A DNA stretch of 6,410 bases from Candidatus Coliplasma caballi. Lineage in GTDB: Bacteria > Bacillota > Clostridia > Oscillospirales > CAG-382. The notes under the pieces were generated by a model. That model searched no databases. It had not been told where the DNA came from and worked only from the letters and a program-made list of their open reading frames with translations. Position numbers and translations under genes: made by a program. Shown here one piece after another: positions 1 through 6,410 of the stretch (positions are counted from its first letter, which is position 1; each line of letters starts with the position of its first letter). The stretch covers positions 1 to 6,410 of the forward strand of contig JAGHTH010000217.1 of NCBI GenBank assembly GCA_018065365.1. Reading direction: 5' to 3'.

Positions 1-1921
<1,921 letters not shown>

Positions 1922-1924
<3 letters not shown>

Positions 1925-1942
1925 AATTTCACGTTCTCCTTT
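1922..1942 (-). promoter_or_regulatory. clpC ribosome-binding site and inferred TTG start
   Basis: On the minus strand AAAGGAG (1942-1936) precedes the clpC frame. The first usual start codon in that frame is TTG at 1924-1922, with an 11-base spacer, slightly long. The resulting N-terminus (MSDLTKRFSDDAKRAL) aligns with the start of known ClpC proteins. The GTG at 1932-1930 is only 3 bases from the RBS and in another frame, ending after three codons. An ATT at 1927-1925 has ideal spacing but is a rare start. TTG is the best choice. Confidence 0.6.
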
Positions 1943-1943
1943 C

Positions 1944-1960
1944 AGTCAAACCGGATCATA
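1944..1960 (+). promoter_or_regulatory. Possible CtsR-like operator / weak clpC -10 region
   Basis: AGTCAAA at 1944-1950 matches the CtsR heptad RGTCAAA perfectly. After three bases, GATCATA at 1954-1960 matches the second heptad at 5 of 7 positions. The site lies directly upstream of the clpC ribosome-binding site, where CtsR operators of clp genes are found. Read on the minus strand, TATGAT at 1960-1955 could be the clpC -10 box, giving a very short leader, but no good -35 box is present at normal spacing. The second heptad is degenerate and no ctsR gene is visible, so this is tentative. Confidence 0.3.
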
Positions 1961-1976
1961 CAGTTTTATCGTATGA
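1956..1976. repeat. Inverted repeat TCATAC-N9-GTATGA
   Basis: This is a perfect 6-base inverted repeat with arms at 1956-1961 and 1971-1976 and a 9-base spacer, in the divergent region just upstream of clpC. It overlaps the possible clpC -10 box and the second half of the CtsR-like site. Its arms differ from CIRCE. It could be an operator half-turn dyad or a chance palindrome. Confidence 0.35.
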
Positions 1977-2005
1977 AAAAAATCAAAAAAGGTGCCTCTA
2001 CCCCC

Positions 2006-2034
2006 TTTACATCCCGCAAAAAATCCGCTATAAT
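2006..2034 (+). promoter_or_regulatory. Sigma-A-type promoter for the 2132-2830 gene
   Basis: A -35 box TTTACA at 2006-2011 and a perfect -10 box TATAAT at 2029-2034 are separated by exactly 17 bases. Transcription would start near 2041, leaving a leader of about 90 bases. The leader contains a small imperfect hairpin (GTCG 2075-2078 with CGAC 2090-2093, plus inner TCC/GGA around a CGC loop), which is too weak to call a riboswitch. The promoter position excludes upstream ATG codons as the gene's start. Confidence 0.85.
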
Positions 2035-2115
2035 AGATAAAAAGGAAGTATCCCGTACCAACCGCGCGATCCCCGTCGGATCCCGCGGACGACCGACGAC
2101 AGCAAAAGAAACAGG

Positions 2116-2134
2116 AAAGGAGGGGTTTCCCGTG
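2116..2134 (+). promoter_or_regulatory. RBS and GTG start of the membrane-protein gene
   Basis: AAAGGAGG at 2116-2123 lies 8 bases before GTG at 2132-2134. The frame is open far upstream and includes an ATG at 1973, but that ATG has no ribosome-binding site and lies upstream of the promoter's -35 box. The RBS and promoter together fix the GTG start. Confidence 0.85.
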
Positions 2135-2830
2135 CCGCAGCTCGAACAGAAAAACGCACCGCAAACGGCAGAGCCGCAAAAGCAAGCTTCCGCCGCCAAG
2201 CGCAAGCCCGTCAAAAAGACCCGCAAGCCCATGACGGAAAAAGAGAAGAACGGCGCAAGTCTGTTCTCCGCGATCCTGATCCTCGGCGTCGCCGCCTATC
2301 TGGTCATCGTTCTCATTATTGCCATGTTGGTGTGGTATTCATTCTCCAACGTTTCGGAGAATCGCACCTCCTATCAGCTTCGCGTGCTGGACGACGAGGA
2401 AAACCGCCTGTTCACCTATACCGCCGCGGAAGCCAACAACGCCTACGGACTCTACATGAAATTTTCCGACCTGTCCGCCTATTGCGACCTCGGCGTCGCG
2501 GGCGACAGCGACAAGGTAACCTTCTTCCTGCCCGGAAAAGAAGACGAGGTCGTCTGCTACCGCAATTCCTCCCTCGTGCAGATCAACGGCAACACCGCCC
2601 GTATCTCCGAGCCGGTCTTGTTTGAGGGAAAAGATTACCTGCTTCCCGTGTCCCTGTTCGAGAACTACCTCGGCGGGTTCCTCATTTCGTACGACGAGGA
2701 GAAATTGCTCTGCACCGTCGTCATCCCGGAAAACCCCGTCTTCACCCCGCGGATGCACGAGCCCGAGCAGCTGGACCCCTGCACCTCTCTCCCGTTCCCC
2801 GACGAATCTTCGGAAGAAACGTCAGCGTAA
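2132..2830 (+). CDS. Single-pass membrane protein with copper amine oxidase N-terminal-like (stalk) domain
   Basis: I do not recognise a named gene. The protein has 232 residues. Residues 1-40 are a basic, Lys/Pro/Gln-rich cytoplasmic tail (RKPVKKTRKP at 24-33). Residues 44-71 are one hydrophobic membrane segment. The remaining ~160 residues are probably extracytoplasmic, following the positive-inside rule. Residues 148-198 read LVQINGNTARISEPVLFEGK, then DYLLPVSLFENYLGG and a closing strand CTVVI. This resembles the pattern of the copper amine oxidase N-terminal-like domain (strand, 'NG', 'vl..g..yvPl..l.e.lG', strand); residues 105-133 may be a preceding half-repeat. In Bacillota such domains occur in cell-surface proteins and do not imply oxidase activity. 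The C-terminus is acidic (DESSEET). Three cysteines (118, 142, 194) lie in the fold and a fourth (217) in the tail. The gene has its own promoter and a following terminator, so it is probably monocistronic. The fold assignment is inference. Confidence 0.8.
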   Translation: MPQLEQKNAPQTAEPQKQASAAKRKPVKKTRKPMTEKEKNGASLFSAILILGVAAYLVIVLIIAMLVWYSFSNVSENRTSYQLRVLDDEENRLFTYTAAEANNAYGLYMKFSDLSAYCDLGVAGDSDKVTFFLPGKEDEVVCYRNSSLVQINGNTARISEPVLFEGKDYLLPVSLFENYLGGFLISYDEEKLLCTVVIPENPVFTPRMHEPEQLDPCTSLPFPDESSEETSA

Positions 2831-2862
2831 AGCTTTTGCGCCGATTCCGACGCGGAAGAACA

Positions 2863-2878
2863 GTTTGGTCAACCAAAC
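2863..2878 (+). other. Small perfect hairpin after the membrane-protein gene
   Basis: GTTTGG (2863-2868) and CCAAAC (2873-2878) form a 6-base stem around a TCAA loop, 32 bases after the stop codon. No T-run follows it, so it is not a standard terminator. It may stabilise the 3' end of the transcript or be fortuitous. Confidence 0.35.
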
Positions 2879-2926
2879 CGGGTCCGGATTTAGCACCTTT
2901 CCCATCCGATTGCTATTCCTTTTTTC

Positions 2927-2959
2927 AGAAGAAAAGCCGAAAAACGCTTTTCTTCTTTT
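2927..2959 (+). terminator. Rho-independent terminator between the membrane-protein gene and hrcA
   Basis: AGAAGAAAAGC (2927-2937) and GCTTTTCTTCT (2946-2956) form a perfect 11-base-pair stem around an 8-base loop. It is followed by TTTTGTTTT and a further run of seven T's a few bases on. The stem is AT-rich (4 G/C pairs), so strength is uncertain. The position, about 100 bases after the upstream stop and before the hrcA promoter, fits a terminator separating two transcription units. It is not obviously bidirectional, as no T-run exists for the opposite direction. Confidence 0.7.
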
Positions 2960-3020
2960 GTTTTCCCTCTTTTTTTCAAAAAATCATAATTTGTTTACAA
3001 AATTATTTTCGCGCATCCTA

Positions 3021-3048
3021 TTGACAAACGCAAAAAAAGGGCTATAAT
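3021..3048 (+). promoter_or_regulatory. Sigma-A-type promoter of the hrcA-grpE-dnaK operon
   Basis: A consensus -35 box TTGACA at 3021-3026 and a consensus -10 box TATAAT at 3043-3048 are separated by 16 bases. The DNA immediately upstream (about 2970-3010) is very AT-rich and could act as an UP element. The predicted transcription start near 3055 falls just before CIRCE, so HrcA bound there would block initiation. The near-perfect promoter fits a strong unit held down by repression. Confidence 0.92.
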
Positions 3049-3059
3049 AAGGTCAACGA

Positions 3060-3086
3060 TTAGCACTTGACCGTTTTGAGTGCCAA
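3060..3086 (+). promoter_or_regulatory. CIRCE operator (HrcA binding site)
   Basis: The left arm TTAGCACTT (3060-3068) and right arm GAGTGCCAA (3078-3086) flank a 9-base spacer. This matches the known CIRCE layout TTAGCACTC-N9-GAGTGCTAA with one mismatch per arm. It lies at the predicted transcript start and 26 bases before the hrcA ATG, the classical location for autoregulation of hrcA-dnaK operons. Being transcribed, it may also form a leader hairpin. Confidence 0.93.
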
Positions 3087-3112
3087 ACCGAATCTGACCG
3101 AGGAGGCGCCCC

Positions 3113-4177
3113 ATGGAACTTTCGGAACGCAAGAAAGCCATTCTGAAATCCGTCATCGACTCTTATATCCGCACGGGCGATCCCGTGGGGTCCAAGTCCT
3201 TGACCGAGTCCAAGCAGTTTTCCCTGTCCAGCGCGACGATCCGCAGCGAAATGAACGACCTCGAGAGTATGGGCTATCTCGAACAGCCGCATACCTCCGC
3301 CGGCCGCGTCCCGACGCCGCAAGGGTACCGTACCTACGTCGATACGCTGATGGAGAAATATTTTCTCGGCATGGAAGAATTGGAAGTGCTCAACGAAGTC
3401 ATGAGCAGCAAACTGACCGAGGTCGGAAAGCTCATGGACGAAGCGGCAAAGGCGATCGGACAAATCACGAACTACGCGACGTTCGCGTTTTTGGGCGGAA
3501 GCGGCAGCCCGGTTGACCGTTACGAAACGGTTTACGTCGATGAAAACAGCTTCTTGCTCATCATGATCTGCAAAGACGGCACGATCCGCAACCGCCACGT
3601 CAAACTGATGGAGCCGGTGGATCAGAAAACGTTGGAGCAGGCCAAAGAAGCGCTGAACTCCACCCTTTCGGGCTTGTCTGCGGAGCAGATCAACCTGTCG
3701 GTCATCCTTGAGTTCGAGGAGAAAATGGGCGAACACCGCCCGTTCGCTTCCACGGTCTTGCGCGTCGTACACGAAATGCTCGGCTCGTACGACCGCGAGA
3801 AAGTGCATATCGACGGCGTAACCAAACTGCTTTCCTACCCCGAGTTCATGAACGTTGCGAAATTCCAAAGCATCCTCTCCCTCTTTGAAGAACGGCAGAA
3901 GTTCGCCGAACTGATGAGCAAGGCGGTCCCCGGACAGACCAGCATCGTGCTGGGCAGCGAGGAACAGGAGAGCATCGCGCTTCCGGATACCGGTTTCGTG
4001 TTCCATCCCATCACGGTGGGCGATAAAGTGGTCGGCGCGATCGGCGTCATCGGCCCGCAGCGTATGGATTATAAAAAAGTCGTGGCGTCGCTGGATTATT
4101 TCGCGGCGGGACTGACCGGACAGATCGAGTCCGGAGAAAAGGAGGCATCCAATGGATCCGAAGGAAAAGCAGAATGA
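3113..4177 (+). CDS. hrcA: Heat-inducible transcription repressor HrcA
   Basis: Dimeric repressor of class I heat-shock genes, which binds CIRCE and in studied bacteria depends on GroEL for active folding. At 354 residues it is close to the family's usual ~340. Residues 3-77 are the winged helix-turn-helix: LSERKKAILKSVIDSYIRTG, then VGSKSL, the recognition-helix region SSATIRSEMNDLE (39-51), and the wing motif HTSAGRVPTPQGYRTYVD (60-77). The middle is the GAF-like and dimerisation part. Near the C-terminus GAIGVIGPQRMDYKKVVASL is the conserved closing motif, followed by a polar tail. The start ATG follows AGGAGG (3101-3106) by 6 bases. The gene is first in the operon behind CIRCE and ends inside grpE, consistent with coupled translation and autoregulation. 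Confidence 0.97.
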   Translation: MELSERKKAILKSVIDSYIRTGDPVGSKSLTESKQFSLSSATIRSEMNDLESMGYLEQPHTSAGRVPTPQGYRTYVDTLMEKYFLGMEELEVLNEVMSSKLTEVGKLMDEAAKAIGQITNYATFAFLGGSGSPVDRYETVYVDENSFLLIMICKDGTIRNRHVKLMEPVDQKTLEQAKEALNSTLSGLSAEQINLSVILEFEEKMGEHRPFASTVLRVVHEMLGSYDREKVHIDGVTKLLSYPEFMNVAKFQSILSLFEERQKFAELMSKAVPGQTSIVLGSEEQESIALPDTGFVFHPITVGDKVVGAIGVIGPQRMDYKKVVASLDYFAAGLTGQIESGEKEASNGSEGKAE

Positions 4178-4733
4178 AGTAAGCGAGGAGCCGACCGAAG
4201 AAACGGTTTCCGAGCCCACTCCCGAAGCCGAGGCGGAACAGCCCGGCGAAGCACCCGAAAAAGAAAAAGACAAAGAGAAAGACAAAAAACCGTCCCGGAA
4301 AGAGCAAAAGGAGATCGAGTCCCTCAAAGCGCAGCTCGCGGAGAAGAGCGATCAGTACTTACGGCTCGCCGCGGAATACGAGAATTTCCGCAAACGCAGC
4401 GAAAAGGAAAAGTCCGACCTCTACGCCGCCGCGTACGGCAGCGCACTCGCGGCGTTCCTGCCGCTGACCGACAGCTTGTACCAGGCGTCGCTGTTCACCC
4501 CCGACGACGAGGGCATCAAGGCGCTGACCAAGCAGAACGCCGACATTCTCGAGAAATTGGGCATCAAAGAAATGGAGACGGACGGCAAACCGTTCGATCC
4601 CAACCTGCACAACGCGATCATGCACGAGGAGAACGCCGAAGTCGGCGAGAACACCATCGTGCAGACCTTCCAGAAAGGGTATCTGCTGGGCGATAAAGTC
4701 CTGCGACCCGCCATGGTCAAGGTCGCGAACTGA
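4152..4733 (+). CDS. grpE: Nucleotide exchange factor GrpE
   Basis: Cytoplasmic cochaperone that releases ADP from DnaK; in other bacteria it also acts as a thermosensor. The 193 residues are typical in length. Residues 1-55 are a highly charged, probably disordered tail with a KEKDKEKDKK run at 37-46. Residues 50-95 form the long dimerisation helix containing LRLAAEYENFRKRSEKEK. Residues 96-136 form the short-helix region, with FLPLTDSLYQA where the family usually has a 'LPVLDNLERA'-like motif. The beta domain that contacts DnaK has FDPNLHNAIMHEEN (148-161) and QKGYLLGDKVLRPAMVKV (174-191), both strongly conserved. AAGGAGG (4139-4145) lies 6 bases before the ATG. The gene overlaps hrcA by 26 bases and precedes dnaK by 44 bases. 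Confidence 0.97.
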   Translation: MDPKEKQNEVSEEPTEETVSEPTPEAEAEQPGEAPEKEKDKEKDKKPSRKEQKEIESLKAQLAEKSDQYLRLAAEYENFRKRSEKEKSDLYAAAYGSALAAFLPLTDSLYQASLFTPDDEGIKALTKQNADILEKLGIKEMETDGKPFDPNLHNAIMHEENAEVGENTIVQTFQKGYLLGDKVLRPAMVKVAN

Positions 4734-4777
4734 CAATCGAAACAAACATCACTTTACAATAAAGGAAGGTATTCATC

Positions 4778-6410
4778 ATGGGAAAAATCATCGGTATCGA
4801 CCTCGGCACGACCAACAGCTGCGTCGCGGTCTATGAAGGCGGCGAACCTACCGTCATCGCCAACGCGGAAGGCAACCGCACCACTCCGTCCGTCGTCGCG
4901 TTTGCGAAAACGGGCGAGCGCATGGTCGGTCAGGTCGCAAAACGTCAGGCAGTTACCAACCCCGACCGCACCATCGCCTCTATCAAGAGAGATATGGGTA
5001 CGACGCGCAAAGTCGCGATCGACGGCAAGAATTACACCCCGCAGGAGATCAGCGCGATGATCCTGCAAAAACTGAAATCGGACGCGGAAAGCTACCTCGG
5101 CGGCGCCGTCACGGAAGCGGTCATCACCGTTCCGGCTTATTTCTCCGACGCGCAGCGCCAGGCGACCAAGGACGCGGGCAAGATCGCGGGACTTGACGTC
5201 AAGCGTATCATCAACGAGCCGACCGCGGCAGCGCTCGCTTACGGTCTGGACAAAGACGGGTTGGATCAGAAAGTGCTGATCTACGACCTCGGCGGCGGCA
5301 CGTTCGACGTGTCCTTGCTGGAAATTTCCGACGGCGTGTTCGAAGTGCTTGCCACCAACGGCGATACTCGTCTGGGCGGCGACGATTTCGACGCGCGCAT
5401 CATGGATTGGATCGCTTCCTCGTTCCAGTCCGAAACCGGCATCAACATCAAAAACGACAACATGGCAATGCAGCGTCTGAAAGAGGCGGCTGAAAAGGCA
5501 AAGATCGAGCTGTCCGGCATGATGAGCACCGAGATCAACCCGCCGTTCTTAACGGCGGATGCGACCGGCCCGAAGCATTTTGTTTCGACCCTCACCCGTG
5601 CAAAGTTCAACGAACTGACCGCCGATCTGGTCAAGAGAACGCTCGAACCGATGAAGAAAGCGCTCGCGGACGCGGGCCTGTCCGTCGGTCAGATCAACAA
5701 AGTGCTGCTCGTCGGCGGCTCCACCCGTATCCCCGCCGTGTTCGACGCGGTCAAGGAATTCACGGGCAAGGAACCCTTCAAAGGCATCAACCCCGACGAA
5801 TGCGTTGCGGTCGGCGCTGCCATTCAGGGCGGCGTGCTGGGCGGCGACGTCAAGGACCTGCTCCTGCTGGACGTTACGCCTCTGTCCCTGGGCATCGAAA
5901 CGCTCGGCGGCGTGTTCAACAAGATCATCGAGCGCAACACCACGATCCCGGTTTCCAAATCGCAGACCTACACCACCGCGGCGGACGGTCAGACCTCGGT
6001 CGAGATCCACGTCCTGCAGGGCGAGCGTGAAATGGTCGCCAACAACACCACGCTGGGACGCTTCTCCCTGGACGGCATCGCTCCCGCACCCCGCGGCGTT
6101 CCGCAGATCGAAGTTACCTATGATATCGACGCCAACGGCATCGTGAACGTAACCGCAAAGGACAAAGGCACCGGCAAGGAACAGCACATCACGATCCAGT
6201 CCTCCACGAACATGAGCAAAGAGGACATCGACAAAGCCGTCCGCGACGCCGAAATGCACGCGGAGGAAGACAAGAAGCAGAAAGAGACCGTCGAGATCCG
6301 CAACCGCGCGGAGACCACGGTGTTCCAGTGCAAGAAGACCATGGAAGACGCCGGCGACAAACTGACCGACGCCGACAAACAGCCCGTGAACGACGCGATC
6401 GCCAAACTGG
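4778..6410 (+). CDS. dnaK: Molecular chaperone DnaK (Hsp70), partial (C-terminus beyond right edge)
   Basis: ATP-driven Hsp70 chaperone acting with GrpE and DnaJ in the cytoplasm. 544 codons are visible of an expected ~610-640; the missing part is the C-terminal lid and tail. The nucleotide-binding domain shows phosphate-1 motif GIDLGTTNS (6-14), phosphate-2 IYDLGGGTFD (168-177) and adenosine motif LVGGSTR (311-317). The interdomain linker is VKDLLLLD (358-365). The substrate-binding sandwich follows, with DVTPLSLGIETLGG, GEREMVANNTTLGRF and APRGVPQIEVTYDID. The helical lid begins around SKEDIDKAV. After KRDMG the domain passes directly to a short GKNYTPQEIS segment, without the Gram-negative insertion. 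The RBS AAAGGAAGG (4761-4769) lies 8 bases before the ATG. No extra promoter or CIRCE is seen in the 44-base gap, so it should be co-transcribed with hrcA-grpE. All ATPase motifs are intact. Confidence 0.98.
   Translation, partial: MGKIIGIDLGTTNSCVAVYEGGEPTVIANAEGNRTTPSVVAFAKTGERMVGQVAKRQAVTNPDRTIASIKRDMGTTRKVAIDGKNYTPQEISAMILQKLKSDAESYLGGAVTEAVITVPAYFSDAQRQATKDAGKIAGLDVKRIINEPTAAALAYGLDKDGLDQKVLIYDLGGGTFDVSLLEISDGVFEVLATNGDTRLGGDDFDARIMDWIASSFQSETGINIKNDNMAMQRLKEAAEKAKIELSGMMSTEINPPFLTADATGPKHFVSTLTRAKFNELTADLVKRTLEPMKKALADAGLSVGQINKVLLVGGSTRIPAVFDAVKEFTGKEPFKGINPDECVAVGAAIQGGVLGGDVKDLLLLDVTPLSLGIETLGGVFNKIIERNTTIPVSKSQTYTTAADGQTSVEIHVLQGEREMVANNTTLGRFSLDGIAPAPRGVPQIEVTYDIDANGIVNVTAKDKGTGKEQHITIQSSTNMSKEDIDKAVRDAEMHAEEDKKQKETVEIRNRAETTVFQCKKTMEDAGDKLTDADKQPVNDAIAKL

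Noticed and set aside
2075..2093. Imperfect hairpin in the leader of the membrane-protein gene as a possible riboswitch
   Set aside because: It has only 4 + 3 base pairs with a bulge and a 3-base loop. It has no conserved riboswitch core and no attenuator T-run.
2890..2897. TTAGCACC, resembling the left arm of CIRCE
   Set aside because: No matching right arm GAGTGCTAA occurs at the required 9-base spacing, so it is a chance half-match.
3053..4327. A 424-codon open frame on the minus strand opposite hrcA and grpE
   Set aside because: The frame is antisense to two certain genes and its start mirrors the charged GrpE tail. The protein has no recognisable domain. It results from GC-rich codon use keeping the antisense frame free of stops.
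5549..6259. A 236-codon minus-strand frame inside dnaK
   Set aside because: The frame is antisense to conserved DnaK sequence and has no domain of its own.

Overview
This window looks like a chromosomal stretch from a GC-rich, Gram-positive-type Bacillota, probably a clostridial lineage. Three things suggest this. The DnaK ATPase domain lacks the insertion of about 24 residues that Gram-negative DnaKs carry after the first ~75 residues. The gene order is hrcA-grpE-dnaK behind a CIRCE operator. The ribosome-binding sites are strong AGGAGG types and the promoters are near-consensus sigma-A. Finer taxonomy cannot be supported from the sequence alone. The coding regions are GC-rich, while the intergenic DNA around 2900-3060 is strongly AT-rich.

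Layout. Positions 1-1924 (minus strand) hold the first 641 codons of a ClpC/ClpA-type Hsp100 unfoldase that runs off the left edge. Positions 1925-2131 form a divergent intergenic region with the clpC ribosome-binding site, a weak CtsR-like heptad pair, a small dyad and an excellent rightward promoter. Positions 2132-2830 (plus) encode a 232-residue protein with one membrane segment and a C-terminal part resembling the copper amine oxidase N-terminal (stalk) fold. Positions 2831-3112 hold a small hairpin, a likely rho-independent terminator, a second excellent promoter and CIRCE. Positions 3113-6410 (plus) are hrcA, grpE and the first 544 codons of dnaK, which runs off the right edge.

How the genes work together. 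The right half is a classical class I heat-shock operon. HrcA is expected to bind CIRCE at the start of its own transcript and repress hrcA-grpE-dnaK, while GrpE recycles nucleotide on DnaK. The left half is an unfoldase that probably feeds ClpP. The window is therefore a protein quality-control neighbourhood in which two chaperone loci flank an unrecognised membrane protein with its own promoter and terminator.

The most unusual item is the ClpC-like protein. It has a ClpC-type double N-domain and both AAA+ modules, but the coiled-coil middle domain used by MecA/McsB-type adaptors is absent. The sensor-1 asparagine of the second AAA+ module appears to be serine, yet an IGF ClpP-docking tripeptide is kept. 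I see no mobile element, CRISPR array, tRNA, rRNA or defence system, and no clear sign of a wholly new system.
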